DNA of 64,000 nucleotides. Source: Sulfuricystis thermophila. Lineage in GTDB: Bacteria > Pseudomonadota > Gammaproteobacteria > Burkholderiales > Rhodocyclaceae. Within the stretch, counting starts at the first letter, position 1; each line of letters opens with the position of its first letter. The notes under the pieces were generated by a model. That model was not told where the DNA came from and did no database searches. It saw nothing but the letters and a program-made list of their open reading frames with translations. A program made the translations under genes and the position numbers. This document shows, one piece after another, positions 23,035-34,900 of this stretch. The stretch covers positions 558,001-622,000 of the forward strand of contig NZ_AP019373.1 of NCBI RefSeq assembly GCF_004323595.1, read 5' to 3'.

Positions 23035-25356
23035 ATGTCATTTGCCACCCTTTCTTACCGTCATCGCACGAGAGTATCTTCTCAAGCGCTCCCGGAACGC
23101 ATCGCCATGCTGCTTCACGAAGCGCGCTGGTTGCTCCTCGCAACGATTGGTTTTTACTTGGCGTTGATCCTTTTCGGGTATCACAAATCCGATCCGGGCT
23201 GGTCGCAGGCTGCGGATGTCGAGCACATCGCCAATCCCGGGGGTCGTTTCGGTGCCTGGTTGGCGGATTTGTTGTTTTATTTGTTTGGCTTGTCCGCCTG
23301 GTGGTGGGTGGCATTGTTGTTCATGCTGGTGGCGCTGGGCTATCGCCGAGTAAATCATTTGTTCGGACCCGATCGCCGCCCGCTGGCAATTTGCCTGCTT
23401 GGCTTCGTCTTCTTTCTGGCGGCGAGTTGTGGCTTGGAGGCGTTGCGTTTCTGGAGCATGCGCGTAGAACTGCCGCTCGCGCCCGGCGGCATGTTCGGCA
23501 TCGAGATTGCCCGCTTGCTGGCCGTCTATCTCGGCTTTACGGGTGGAACCTTGCTGCTGATGGCAACGATGGCCGCGAGTTTCAGCCTGGTGAGCGGCAT
23601 GTCCTGGCTGGGATTTTTCGAGAAGCTTGGCGCATTGCTGGAGGCCGCCTGGGCCGGATCGAACCGCCTGTGGGAGGCATGGCAGGATCGGCGCTATGGT
23701 CGCGTCGTCGCCGACAAGCGCGAGGCGAAAGTCGAAAAAGTCTTGAAGAAACTCGAAGAGGCGCCACCCGTGAAGATCGAGCCGGTCACGCTCGAGATCC
23801 CCTTGGCGAAAAAGGCGGAAGCCAGAATCGAGAAAGAACGGCAGACGCCGCTATTCCCGGACCTGCCGGGCGAAGGGTTACCGCCGTTACACCTGCTCGA
23901 CGAAGCGAATCATGCCAAGGACGAGTTGCCGAGCGCCGAAACGCTCGAATTCACCTCTCGGCTAATCGAACGCAAGCTCGCCGATTTCGGCGTGCAGGTG
24001 CAGGTGGAGTCTGCTCATCCCGGCCCGGTGGTGACGCGCTATGAGATCGAGCCGGCCACCGGTGTCAAGGGAGCGACCATCGTCAATCTGGCCAAGGATC
24101 TGGCGCGCGCGTTGTCACTGGTGAGCCTGCGGGTCGTCGAGACCATACCGGGCAAGAGCTGCATGGCACTCGAACTGCCGAATCCGCGCAGGCAGACCGT
24201 GCGCTTGTCGGAAATCCTCGGCGCCAAGGTCTATCACGACATGCACTCGCATCTGACCCTGGCGCTCGGCAAGGACATCTCCGGCCAGCCGGTGGTCGCG
24301 GATCTCGCCAAGATGCCGCATTTGCTGGTCGCCGGTACTACCGGCTCGGGAAAATCCGTCGGCATCAACGCGATGATCCTCTCGCTCCTGTACAAATCCG
24401 AGCCGAAGGACGTACGCCTGATCCTCGTCGATCCGAAGATGCTCGAACTCTCGGTTTACGAGGGCATCCCGCATCTCCTGGCGCCCGTCGTCACCGATAT
24501 GACCAAGGCGGCCAATGCCCTGCACTGGTGCGTCGGCGAGATGGAGCGCCGCTACAAGCTGATGAGTGCGGTCGGCGTGCGCAATCTCGCCGGCTTCAAT
24601 GCCAAGATCAAGGAAGCCGAGAAGGCCGGCACATTCATAGCCGATCCACTCGCGTTGCCAGGCGACCCCGAAGCCGGTCCACCGCCGCTCGAGAGTTTGC
24701 CCTACATCGTCGTCATCATCGATGAGCTTGCCGACTTGATGATGGTAGTCGGCAAGAAAGTCGAGGAACTCATCGCGCGACTGGCACAAAAGGCGCGCGC
24801 TGCCGGCATCCACCTGATCCTTGCGACGCAGCGGCCGAGTGTCGATGTCATCACCGGGCTCATCAAGGCGAATATCCCGACGCGTATCGCCTTCCAGGTG
24901 TCGTCGAAGATCGATTCGCGCACCATCCTCGACCAGATGGGCGCCGAGGCGCTTCTGGGGCAGGGCGACATGCTGTACCTGGCCCCCGGCACGGGTTTGC
25001 CGGTGCGTGTGCATGGCGCCTTCGTCTCGGACGACGAGGTGCATCGTGTCGTCGAGTATCTGCGCAAGATCGGCAAGCCCGAATTCGCAACCGACATTCT
25101 TGCCGCCCCGGCAGGAGAGGCTGCCGAAGCGGGCGGCGAGGAAGGCGGTGATGTCGAGACCGACCCGATGTACGACCAGGCGGTACAGGTCGTGCTCAAG
25201 ACGCGCCGGCCGTCGATCTCGCTGGTGCAGCGGCATCTGAGGATCGGCTACAACCGCGCCGCACGGATGATCGAGGCGATGGAGCGCGCGGGCCTCGTCT
25301 CGCCGATGAACAGCGCTGGGCAACGCGAAGTGCTGGCGCCCGAGACGGCCGAGTAA
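23035..25356 (+). CDS. ftsK: DNA translocase FtsK
   Basis: The 773-residue septal motor clears and aligns chromosome dimers at division. Four hydrophobic segments lie in the N-terminal ~190 residues. A short linker with charged residues follows, then the RecA-like motor with Walker A GTTGSGKS (about 434-441) and Walker [13 protein letters not shown]. The C-terminal winged-helix gamma domain ([20 protein letters not shown]) reads KOPS sites. The ATG at 23035 is preferred to an in-frame ATG 117 bases upstream because the latter would place the hairpin inside coding sequence. Confidence 0.95.
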   Translation: MSFATLSYRHRTRVSSQALPERIAMLLHEARWLLLATIGFYLALILFGYHKSDPGWSQAADVEHIANPGGRFGAWLADLLFYLFGLSAWWWVALLFMLVALGYRRVNHLFGPDRRPLAICLLGFVFFLAASCGLEALRFWSMRVELPLAPGGMFGIEIARLLAVYLGFTGGTLLLMATMAASFSLVSGMSWLGFFEKLGALLEAAWAGSNRLWEAWQDRRYGRVVADKREAKVEKVLKKLEEAPPVKIEPVTLEIPLAKKAEARIEKERQTPLFPDLPGEGLPPLHLLDEANHAKDELPSAETLEFTSRLIERKLADFGVQVQVESAHPGPVVTRYEIEPATGVKGATIVNLAKDLARALSLVSLRVVETIPGKSCMALELPNPRRQTVRLSEILGAKVYHDMHSHLTLALGKDISGQPVVADLAKMPHLLVAGTTGSGKSVGINAMILSLLYKSEPKDVRLILVDPKMLELSVYEGIPHLLAPVVTDMTKAANALHWCVGEMERRYKLMSAVGVRNLAGFNAKIKEAEKAGTFIADPLALPGDPEAGPPPLESLPYIVVIIDELADLMMVVGKKVEELIARLAQKARAAGIHLILATQRPSVDVITGLIKANIPTRIAFQVSSKIDSRTILDQMGAEALLGQGDMLYLAPGTGLPVRVHGAFVSDDEVHRVVEYLRKIGKPEFATDILAAPAGEAAEAGGEEGGDVETDPMYDQAVQVVLKTRRPSISLVQRHLRIGYNRAARMIEAMERAGLVSPMNSAGQREVLAPETAE

Positions 25357-25370
25357 CAAAGCCTTACACA

Positions 25371-25396
25371 AAACTCGGCGCTGGCGGCACGGCACC
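25371..25396 (-). repeat. REP-like element, partial copy (ftsK/lolA gap)
   Basis: Read on the minus strand this is GGTGCCGTGCCGCCAGCGCC followed by GAGTTT, one half of the dispersed palindromic repeat seen in full at 31411 and 38977. It fills most of the 66-base gap between ftsK and lolA. Confidence 0.65.
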
Positions 25397-25422
25397 CCTG
25401 GCCCATATTGGATAATGTAGGC

Positions 25423-26028
25423 ATGCGTATCCTGATCTTTTTTGTCGGCATGCTGGCCTCCGTGCTGGCAAGAGCGGCCGGCATCGACCAGCTCAAGGCC
25501 TTTTGGGCGAACACCACATCGGCTCAAGGCACATTCGCCCAAACGGTCATCGCCAAGTCGGGCAGGAAGCCGCAGAATTCGACGGGCAGCTTTGCACTCG
25601 CGCGCCCCGGGAAGTTGCGCTGGGCTTATGAAAAACCGATGCGTCTGTTGCTCGTCGCCGATGGCGAAAAGCTATGGACCTATGACGCCGACCTGAATCA
25701 GGTGACCGTCGGCAAAATCGATCAGGCGCTGGGCACGAGCCCGGCGGCACTATTGACGGGTGAAGCGCTCGACCGACATTTCACACTCAGCGAAGCCGGC
25801 ACGGCCGATGGCATGGAGATCGTCGAGGCGGTGCCGAAATCCGCCGACAGCACGTTCGCCCGCGTGCGCATCGGCATGAAAAACAACCTGCCGCGCCTCA
25901 TGGAGGTGCAGGACAACTTCGGCCAGACGACGACCGTGTTGTTTACTCAGTTCCAGCCGAACCCGCTGTTGCCGCAGGGGGCTTTCCGTTTCACGCCGCC
26001 CCATGGCGCGGACGTGATCGGCGAGTAG
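25423..26028 (+). CDS. lolA: Outer-membrane lipoprotein carrier protein LolA
   Basis: This 201-residue periplasmic chaperone ferries lipoproteins from LolCDE to LolB. A signal peptide is visible (MRILIFFVGMLASVLARA, cleavage after ARA). The LolA pattern continues with AQGTFAQTV, RPGKLRWAYEKP and the C-terminal RFTPPHGADVIG. The ATG at 25423 fits the signal peptide better than the ATG 15 bases upstream. It follows ftsK, a common neighbour of lolA. Confidence 0.93.
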   Translation: MRILIFFVGMLASVLARAAGIDQLKAFWANTTSAQGTFAQTVIAKSGRKPQNSTGSFALARPGKLRWAYEKPMRLLLVADGEKLWTYDADLNQVTVGKIDQALGTSPAALLTGEALDRHFTLSEAGTADGMEIVEAVPKSADSTFARVRIGMKNNLPRLMEVQDNFGQTTTVLFTQFQPNPLLPQGAFRFTPPHGADVIGE

Positions 26029-26031
26029 CGT

Positions 26032-26667
26032 TCATTTGCGCTGACCGGTCAGCGCAGCGAATATGCCCAGGCCGATGAACAGGCCGCCACCGAGCCGGCG
26101 AGCCAGCGCCGGGGAGTCGCGGAAGCGCTTGAGTATTGGCATGAGCGCCCCGGCGCCGAGCGCGTAAAGACTGTCGGTGATCGCGGCGATGGCGACGAAA
26201 AGCGCGCCCAGCATCAGACTTTGCGTGAGCGGTTCGGCTTCTGCATCCATGAATTGGGGGAGAAAGGCTGCGAAGAAGAGCGTCGTTTTCGGGTTGAAGA
26301 GGGCGACGACGAAGCCGTCGCGGAAGACGTCCGGGAGGGACGCAGGCGGAACGTCTCCCGGCGCTGCGACCGGTCGGCGCAGCATCTGCACGCCGAGATA
26401 AACGAGGTAGGCGGCACCGGCATATTTGACGATCGTGAAAGCCAGTGCGGAGATTGCGAACAGCGTCGCCAGCCCAAAGGCCGCTGCGAGCGCATTGCCA
26501 AAATTGCCCAGGGCCACGCCGGCCACGGAAGCGAGACCGGCGCGGCGTCCCTCTCCGAGACTGCGGGCGACGATGTAGAGCACGCCCGGTCCGGGCGTGA
26601 CCGCGAGCAGGAGGCTCGCGATCAGGAAAGCCGAAAGCAGCGGGCCATTGGGCAGGAGGTCGGGCAT
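26032..26667 (-). CDS. LysE/RhtB-family amino-acid exporter
   Basis: This 211-residue membrane protein has about six hydrophobic segments. It shows the family N-terminus (LIASLLLAVTPGPGVLYIVA, with TPGP) and the NPKTTLFFAAFLPQF motif. Such proteins export amino acids or related metabolites; the substrate cannot be told. The ATG at 26667 follows GGGGAC. Its stop faces the lolA stop with three bases between them. Confidence 0.88.
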   Translation of the reverse strand: MPDLLPNGPLLSAFLIASLLLAVTPGPGVLYIVARSLGEGRRAGLASVAGVALGNFGNALAAAFGLATLFAISALAFTIVKYAGAAYLVYLGVQMLRRPVAAPGDVPPASLPDVFRDGFVVALFNPKTTLFFAAFLPQFMDAEAEPLTQSLMLGALFVAIAAITDSLYALGAGALMPILKRFRDSPALARRLGGGLFIGLGIFAALTGQRK

Positions 26668-26726
26668 GGTGGTTGTCCCCGCTTGGACGATAATGCACGA
26701 CTCTACGCCAAATCCTGCCATTGCCG

Positions 26727-28040
26727 ATGTCCGACCTGTTCGCTCCCCAACCCCATGCGCCGCTCGCCGAACAGCTTCGTCCGAAAACCCTCGACGAGGT
26801 GATCGGCCAGCAGCACCTGCTCGGCCCGGGCAAGCCCTTGCGGCTGGCCTTCGAATCGAAGACGCCGCATTCGATGATCCTCTGGGGCCCGCCGGGGGTG
26901 GGCAAGACGACGCTGGCACGGTTGATGGCCGATGCCTTCGATGCCGAATTCATCGCCCTCTCAGCGGTGTTCTCCGGCGTCAAGGACATCCGCGCCGCCG
27001 TCGATCAGGCGCAGCTGACGCTGGCGCAGACGGGCCGGCGCACGCTGCTGTTCGTCGACGAGGTGCATCGCTTCAACAAGGCCCAGCAGGACGCCTTTTT
27101 GCCCTACGTCGAGCAGGGGCTGCTGACCTTCATTGGCGCGACCACCGAGAATCCCTCGTTCGAAGTCAACTCCGCGCTGCTCTCGCGCGCCGCGGTGTAT
27201 GTGCTCAAACCACTGACGAGCGACGAGCTGCGCGAGCTTTTCCTGCGAGCCCAGAGCCGCGCCTTCCCGGATCTACAGTTTTCTGCCGAGGCCGTCGACC
27301 GCATCGTCGGCTATGCCGATGGCGATGCGCGCCGGCTCCTCAATGTGCTGGAAACGCTGCGCACGGCGGCGCAGGCGGCGGGGTGCCGTCTCGTCAGCGC
27401 CGACTTTCTCGAACAGACGCTCGCTGCCGACCTGCGCCGCTTCGACAAGGGCGGCGATGCCTTTTACGACCAGATCTCGGCGCTGCACAAGTCGGTGCGC
27501 GGCTCGAACCCGGACGCCGCGCTCTACTGGTTCTGCCGCATGCTCGACGGCGGCGCCGATCCGCTGTATCTGGCACGGCGCATCATCCGCATGGCCTCCG
27601 AGGACATCGGGCTGGCCGACCCGCGGGCGCTTTCCATCGCGCTGGAAGCGGCACAGACCTATGAGCGCCTCGGCTCGCCCGAGGGCGAACTGGCGTTGGC
27701 CAACGCGGTGATCTACATGGCCGTGGCGCCGAAGTCGAACGCCGGCTACGTCGCCTATGGTGCGGCGCGACGCTTCGTCGCCCAGGACCAGAGCCGGCCG
27801 GTGCCGGAACACCTGCGCAATGCGCCGACGAAGCTGATGAAGGAACTCGGCTTCGGCCGCGCATACCGTTATGCGCACGACGAGCCGGAAGCTTATGCGG
27901 CCGGTGAGAATTATTTCCCCGAAGGCATGCCGAAGGTCGAATGGTACCGGCCCACGCCGCGCGGCCTCGAGCAGAAGATCGGCGAGAAGCTTGCCCACCT
28001 GCGCGCGCTCGACGCGCAATATCGCAGGAAGAAAAGCTGA
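26727..28040 (+). CDS. rarA: Replication-associated recombination protein A
   Basis: The 437-residue AAA+ ATPase (MgsA/RarA, related to eukaryotic WRNIP1) acts at stalled forks and is related to clamp-loader ATPases. Walker A is GPPGVGKT (54-61) and Walker B FVDEVHRF. The C-terminal half carries the RarA signatures FYDQISALHKSVRGS, WFCRMLDGGADPLY and NAPTKLMKELGFG. The ATG at 26727 is chosen over a TTG two codons upstream. It lies 53 bases before serS, which often follows rarA. Confidence 0.96.
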   Translation: MSDLFAPQPHAPLAEQLRPKTLDEVIGQQHLLGPGKPLRLAFESKTPHSMILWGPPGVGKTTLARLMADAFDAEFIALSAVFSGVKDIRAAVDQAQLTLAQTGRRTLLFVDEVHRFNKAQQDAFLPYVEQGLLTFIGATTENPSFEVNSALLSRAAVYVLKPLTSDELRELFLRAQSRAFPDLQFSAEAVDRIVGYADGDARRLLNVLETLRTAAQAAGCRLVSADFLEQTLAADLRRFDKGGDAFYDQISALHKSVRGSNPDAALYWFCRMLDGGADPLYLARRIIRMASEDIGLADPRALSIALEAAQTYERLGSPEGELALANAVIYMAVAPKSNAGYVAYGAARRFVAQDQSRPVPEHLRNAPTKLMKELGFGRAYRYAHDEPEAYAAGENYFPEGMPKVEWYRPTPRGLEQKIGEKLAHLRALDAQYRRKKS

Positions 28041-28060
28041 ACGGCCCTGCTGGCGGATAA

Positions 28061-30770
<2,710 letters not shown>

Positions 30771-30800
30771 GTGATGGCTGTTCCTTGTCGGGATGGCAGG

Positions 30801-30806
30801 TATAAT
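30801..30806 (+). promoter_or_regulatory. -10 box of the tRNA-Ser promoter
   Basis: A perfect TATAAT 11 bases before the tRNA gene. No good -35 hexamer is visible at 16-18 bases upstream. Confidence 0.5.
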
Positions 30807-30817
30807 GAATCAATTAC

Positions 30818-30910
30818 GGAGAGGTACCGAAGTGGTCATAACGGCGCCGACTCGAAATCGGATGGTCAGGGAAACCTGGCACAAGGGTTCGAATCCCTTC
30901 CTCTCCGCCA
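30818..30910 (+). tRNA. tRNA-Ser (anticodon CGA)
   Basis: The 93-base class II tRNA has acceptor arms GGAGAGG (30818-30824) and CCTCTCC (30900-30906), discriminator G and an encoded CCA (30908-30910). The anticodon loop CTCGAAA (30851-30857) gives anticodon CGA, reading UCG. The long variable arm (GGTCAGGGAAACCTGG region) is typical of serine tRNAs. The T loop GGTTCGAATC is normal. Confidence 0.95.
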
Positions 30911-30970
30911 CCCCTCACATTATATTCCCCATCCATAAGCCAGCCTGATGCTGGATCAAATAATTCTTTA

Positions 30971-30999
30971 TTTACTTTAGGGAATTTCATGCATACAAT
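30971..30999 (+). promoter_or_regulatory. Predicted promoter of the tusE/dsrC-like gene
   Basis: TTTACT (30971-30976), a 17-base spacer and TACAAT (30994-30999) give a plausible sigma-70 promoter. Transcription would start inside the adjacent inverted repeat. Confidence 0.45.
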
Positions 31000-31018
31000 C
31001 TTGACTAAATCAGTCAAG
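31000..31018 (+). promoter_or_regulatory. Inverted repeat upstream of the tusE/dsrC-like gene
   Basis: CTTGACT (31000-31006) and AGTCAAG (31012-31018) form a perfect 7-bp inverted repeat. A further half-site TTGACT lies at 31022-31027. The position at the predicted transcription start suggests an operator. The regulator is unknown. Confidence 0.4.
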
Positions 31019-31068
31019 TAATTGACTGAGACCGAAACCCCTAACCCTTACAGAGAGAGGAAGTCAAA

Positions 31069-31398
31069 ATGATCAACGTCAATGGCAAGGAAATCGAGAC
31101 CGATGCCGAAGGCTATCTGGCCGATTTGTCCGATTGGAGCGAGGAGGTCGCCGAGTTCCTGGCGGCGCAGGATGAGCTCAAGCTCGACGAGAAGCGCTGG
31201 CAGGTCATCAACTGGATCCGCGATTACTACGCGGAAAATGGCACCGCGCCCAACCTGCGCGTGATGACCAAACTGATCGGCGAGGATCTGGGGGAAGATT
31301 TTTCCGACAAGAAATTCCTCTTCGACCTGTTCCCCTACGGCCCGGCCAAGCAGGCCGCGCGTTACGCCGGCATGCCCAAGCCTACCGGCTGCGTTTGA
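31069..31398 (+). CDS. TusE/DsrC-family sulfur-relay protein (single cysteine)
   Basis: This 109-residue protein of the TusE/DsrC/DsvC family starts [19 protein letters not shown] and ends PKPTGCV. In the family, the penultimate cysteine (Cys108 here) carries sulfur. DsrC proteins of sulfite reduction also need a second cysteine 11 residues earlier; here that position is Ala97. This fits a TusE-type protein, which passes sulfur to TusBCD or MnmA for tRNA 2-thiolation, better than a dissimilatory DsrC. No tus or dsr genes are nearby. It overlaps the end of the convergent ygiQ gene by 17 bases. Confidence 0.92.
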   Translation: MINVNGKEIETDAEGYLADLSDWSEEVAEFLAAQDELKLDEKRWQVINWIRDYYAENGTAPNLRVMTKLIGEDLGEDFSDKKFLFDLFPYGPAKQAARYAGMPKPTGCV

Positions 31399-33475
31399 TC
31401 TTCGCGGTGGGGTGCCGTCCCGCCAGCGCCGACTTTTCGAAGCGAGTCGGCGCCCGGCGGGACGCTCCCTTTTGCGCCAGCGCCGAGTTTCCGAGATGAC
31501 TCGGCGCCCGGCGGGACGTCTCCTTTTCCGTCGGCGCTGACTTCAGGATCGGCGTCGTCTTTTCACCAGGCTGCCAGGCGGGAACGAGGTGCCGTTTGCC
31601 GTTGCCGATCAGATCGGCGCGGCCCATGCGCTTCAGGGCTTCGCGCAACAGCGGCCAGTTCTTTGGATCGTGATAGCGTAAGAAGGCCTTGTGCAGCCGG
31701 CGCTGTTTGAGGCCGCGTGCGACGGCGACTTTCTCGCTTGCCGGGTCGCGCTTGAGCGGGTTGTTTTCCGTGTGCCACATCGCCGTGGCGAGCGCCAGCG
31801 GTGTCGGCAGGAAGGTCTGCACCTGGTCGAGACGGAAGTCATTGCGCTTCAGCCACAGCGCGAGTTCGAGCATGTCCTCGTCAGTAGTGCCCGGGTGGGC
31901 GGCGATGAAGTAGGGGATCAGATATTGCTCTTTGCCGGCGGCTTTCGACGCCTGCTCGAATAGGCGCTTGAATTTGTCATAGGCGCCCATCCCCGGCTTC
32001 ATCATCTTCGAGAGCGGTTTTTCCTCGGTATGCTCCGGTGCGATCTTCAGATAACCGCCGACATGGTGGGCGACCAGCTCCCTGACGTATTCGGGCGAGC
32101 GCACCGCCAAGTCGTAGCGCAGCCCCGAGCCGATCAGCACTCTCTTCACGCCAGGGATAGCACGCGCCTTGCGATAGAGATGGATCAGCGGCGTGTGGTC
32201 GGTATTCAGGTTCGGGCAGATTTCGGGATAGACGCAGGACAAGCGCCGGCAGGCCGCTTCGATCGCATTGTCCTTGCAAGCCATGCGGTACATGTTGGCG
32301 GTGGGCCCGCCGAGGTCGGAAATGACGCCGGTAAAGCCCGGCGTCTTGTCGCGGATTTCCTCGATCTCGCGCAGGATCGATTCTTCCGAGCGGCTCTGGA
32401 TGATGCGTCCTTCGTGTTCGGTGATCGAGCAGAAGGTGCAGCCGCCGAAGCAGCCGCGCATGATGTTGATCGAGAAACGGATCATCTCCCAGGCGGGAAT
32501 CCTCGCGTCGCCGTAAGACGGGTGCGGCGCGCGGGCATAGGGCAGGCCGTAGAGGTAGTCCATCTCGGCGGTGGAAAGCGGAATCGGCGGCGGGTTGAGC
32601 CACAGATCCCGGTTGCCGTGCCTTTGTACCAAGGCCCGCGCGTTGCCGGGATTGGATTCGAGGTGGAACATCCGCGAGGCTTCGGCATAGGCGAGCTTGT
32701 CGGTCTTCACCGTCTCATAGTCCGGCAGCCGGACATAGGTGAGGGCGCGATCGTCGTGGGCGGCGCGAGTGCCGACCTCGTGCCATTCTGGGGTGGGCGT
32801 CCAGCCGGCGGGCACCAGGAAAGCCGAGCCGCGCAGGTCGCGGATGTCCTGAATGGACGTGCCCTTGGCCAGCCGATGCGCGAGTTCCACCAGCGCGCGT
32901 TCGGCATTGCCGTAGAGCAACAGATCCGCCTTGCTGTCGGCGAGCACCGAACGTTTCACGGTATCCGACCAGTAGTCGTAATGCGCGATGCGGCGCAAGC
33001 TGGCCTCGATGCCGCCGATCACGATGGGCACGTCCTTGAAGGCTTCGCGGGCGCGCTGGGCATAGACGGTGACGGCGTAGTCGGGGCGCTTACCGGGCTC
33101 GGCATTCGGCGTGTAGGCATCGTCGGAACGGATCTTCCGGTCTGCGGTGTAGCGATTGACCATCGAATCCATGTTGCCGGCGGTGATGCCGAAGAAGAGA
33201 TTCGGCCGACCAAGGCGGCGGAAATCGTCGGCGGATCTCCAGTCCGGTTGGCTGATGATGCCGACGCGAAAACCCTGCGCTTCGAGGAGCCGGCCGACCA
33301 GCGCCATGCCGAAACTCGGGTGGTCGATGTAGGCATCGCCGGTGACGATGATCACGTCGCAGGAATCCCAGCCGAGCGATTCCATCTCGGCACGCGTCAT
33401 CGGCAGGAACGGAGAAACGCCGAAGCGTTTCGCCCAGTAGGGGCGGTAGGCCGTCAGGGCCTTGAAGGGTTTCAT
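31382..33475 (-). CDS. YgiQ-family radical SAM protein
   Basis: The 697-residue YgiQ/UPF0313 protein starts [19 protein letters not shown]. The radical SAM cluster motif is CFGGCTFC (Cys-x3-Cys-x2-Cys) within [20 protein letters not shown]. The biochemical role of the family is not established. The last ~45 codons (31385-31545 region) are encoded by antisense REP-like repeat sequence, giving a repeated peptide with SRRAP and SALA units. The native C-terminus has therefore probably been replaced or extended. Confidence 0.93.
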   Translation of the reverse strand: MKPFKALTAYRPYWAKRFGVSPFLPMTRAEMESLGWDSCDVIIVTGDAYIDHPSFGMALVGRLLEAQGFRVGIISQPDWRSADDFRRLGRPNLFFGITAGNMDSMVNRYTADRKIRSDDAYTPNAEPGKRPDYAVTVYAQRAREAFKDVPIVIGGIEASLRRIAHYDYWSDTVKRSVLADSKADLLLYGNAERALVELAHRLAKGTSIQDIRDLRGSAFLVPAGWTPTPEWHEVGTRAAHDDRALTYVRLPDYETVKTDKLAYAEASRMFHLESNPGNARALVQRHGNRDLWLNPPPIPLSTAEMDYLYGLPYARAPHPSYGDARIPAWEMIRFSINIMRGCFGGCTFCSITEHEGRIIQSRSEESILREIEEIRDKTPGFTGVISDLGGPTANMYRMACKDNAIEAACRRLSCVYPEICPNLNTDHTPLIHLYRKARAIPGVKRVLIGSGLRYDLAVRSPEYVRELVAHHVGGYLKIAPEHTEEKPLSKMMKPGMGAYDKFKRLFEQASKAAGKEQYLIPYFIAAHPGTTDEDMLELALWLKRNDFRLDQVQTFLPTPLALATAMWHTENNPLKRDPASEKVAVARGLKQRRLHKAFLRYHDPKNWPLLREALKRMGRADLIGNGKRHLVPAWQPGEKTTPILKSAPTEKETSRRAPSHLGNSALAQKGASRRAPTRFEKSALAGRHPTAKIKRSR
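31411..31545 (+). repeat. REP-like palindromic element, tandem copy in the 3' end of ygiQ
   Basis: Two full hairpin units and part of a third. Each left arm resembles GTCCCGCCAGCGCCGACT and each right arm AGTCGGCGCCCGGCGGGAC; the arms are complementary with one bulge and flank a 10-base loop such as TTTCGAAGCG. It is the longest copy in the window. Confidence 0.8.
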
Positions 33476-33494
33476 TGGCAGAGTGTAGCGTCGC

Positions 33495-34067
33495 TCAGAT
33501 CCTGATTCGGCTCTGGCTCGAGACGTGCTGGGCCAGAAAGTCCATCTGGTCGGCGAGGATGTTGCGGTTCGAGAGAATTAGATACTCGGCCTTGTTCGGC
33601 ACGTAGGGCGCATAGAGCAGCTGCATGCCGGCCTGTTCCGGCGTGCGGCCGCTTTTGCGTTGATTGCAGCCACGGCAGGCGGTGACGACGTTCATCCAGG
33701 TGTCGCGCCCGCCTTGGGAAACCGGGACGATGTGGTCGCGGGTGAGTTTCGTGCTCGGCAGGCTGTCGCCGCAGTAGGCGCAGATATGGCGGTCACGGTG
33801 GAACAGCTCGCGGTTGTCGAGCGGCGGCACCTGCTGGAACTGGCGCCCCGAGAGCGCCCGGCCCTTGATGGCGATGATGCTGCTGAAGCGGATTTCCGAA
33901 CGCTGTCCGGTCAGCCGGTTGAGGCCGCCGCGGATCACGAAGTTGTGCTCGCCGATCGCCCAGGCCACCAGATTTTTCGCGTAATAAAAGCACGCATGCT
34001 GCCATGTCACCCAGCGGTGGGGGACGCCGTATGGATCGAGCGTGAGGATCAGCGGGTAGGAATTCAT
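33495..34067 (-). CDS. HNH endonuclease-family protein
   Basis: The 190-residue protein has an HNH nuclease core near residues 94-140: CAYCG, then [13 protein letters not shown] with the catalytic His, then [15 protein letters not shown]. Four cysteines in two CxxC pairs would hold a structural zinc. Similar short proteins are widespread in proteobacteria, often annotated only as HNH endonuclease, with no defined substrate. No methylase or phage genes are adjacent. It is divergent from the TonB-like gene. Confidence 0.87.
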   Translation of the reverse strand: MNSYPLILTLDPYGVPHRWVTWQHACFYYAKNLVAWAIGEHNFVIRGGLNRLTGQRSEIRFSSIIAIKGRALSGRQFQQVPPLDNRELFHRDRHICAYCGDSLPSTKLTRDHIVPVSQGGRDTWMNVVTACRGCNQRKSGRTPEQAGMQLLYAPYVPNKAEYLILSNRNILADQMDFLAQHVSSQSRIRI

Positions 34068-34106
34068 GGCACGTAGAATGTTGCCGCACGACCTCTTCAG
34101 ACCATT

Positions 34107-34898
34107 GTGACAGCGTTAAGTTTATTCCAGTCAGCGGAAAAAGCCGCCGAAAGTACTCAGCCGCTGCGGCAGGCAGTGTTGCTGTCGCTGGTTTTGCATC
34201 TGCTGGCACTGGCTGCGCTCGCCGATTTGCCTGCCGTGAGATCGCGCGGTGATGCACCGCCGGAACCCCTGCGCGTCAGTGTGCGGGTGCTCACCGAAAC
34301 CGGCGAGGCGCGGAAGGGTGAAGAAAGCCACGTGGCCCGGCCTCAGCGGGCCAAACCGCAAGGCGCCGTCGCACAGCCGACGCCGTTGCGGGAACGTGCC
34401 GTCCCGCCAGCGCCGACTATCCGAAGCGAGTCGGCGCCCGGCGGGGCGTCCCCTTTTCCGCCAGCGCCGATTTTCGTCGCCGCAGACACCGCGGTGGAAC
34501 GGATGCCAGTCAGCCCGGTGCCAGGCGGCATCCCGCAACAGAGGGCTGCCCCGACACCAGCGACGGTGGCCATCGCTGCCCCGGAAGAAGTGTATGGCCC
34601 GGATGCTGCAGGATTGCGCCAGTTCCGCCTGGCGCTAGCGAGCGAGGCACGGCGGGTGCGCCACTACCCGGAGGCCGCGCGTCGCGTCGGGCTTGCCGGT
34701 ACTGCCGAGATTCGCATCAGCGTGAATGCGTTGGCGCAGCGGCAGGCCGAACTGGCACGTTCCAGCGGTCATGTGATGCTCGATGCCGCGGCGCTGGAAA
34801 TGATGCGTATCGCGGCAGAGCGCAGCCCCTTGCCGGACGTCCTGCGAGGTCAGGCGTTTGTCGTTTCGGTGCCAGTGGTGTTCGAAGTGGAGGAATAG
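34107..34898 (+). CDS. TonB-family energy-transducer-like protein
   Basis: The 263-residue protein has an N-terminal membrane anchor (about residues 20-40, VLLSLVLHLLALAALADL). A Pro/Ala-rich periplasmic linker follows, then a C-terminal TonB domain (about 170-260: HYPEAARRVGLAGTAEIRI and LRGQAFVVSVPVVFEV). TonB proteins couple the proton gradient to outer-membrane receptors. No exbB/exbD or receptor is nearby, so its partners are unknown. Residues 97-123 of the linker are encoded by a REP-like repeat. The start is a GTG at 34107; it could lie slightly downstream. Confidence 0.85.
   Translation: MTALSLFQSAEKAAESTQPLRQAVLLSLVLHLLALAALADLPAVRSRGDAPPEPLRVSVRVLTETGEARKGEESHVARPQRAKPQGAVAQPTPLRERAVPPAPTIRSESAPGGASPFPPAPIFVAADTAVERMPVSPVPGGIPQQRAAPTPATVAIAAPEEVYGPDAAGLRQFRLALASEARRVRHYPEAARRVGLAGTAEIRISVNALAQRQAELARSSGHVMLDAAALEMMRIAAERSPLPDVLRGQAFVVSVPVVFEVEE
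34396..34476 (+). repeat. REP-like element inside the TonB-like gene
   Basis: A full hairpin unit plus a third half: GTGCCGTCCCGCCAGCGCCG, a short loop, GAGTCGGCGCCCGGCGGGGC, then CCGCCAGCGCCGATTTTCG. It is in frame and encodes a Pro/Ala-rich peptide beginning RAVPPAPTI. Confidence 0.8.
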
Positions 34899-34900
34899 AG

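Noticed and set aside
27382-27412. REP-like sequence (GGTGCCGTCTCGTCAGCGCC) inside rarA
   Set aside because: The match is good, but it is read in another frame, and by memory of the family no insertion seems to be present at this position, so chance similarity cannot be excluded.
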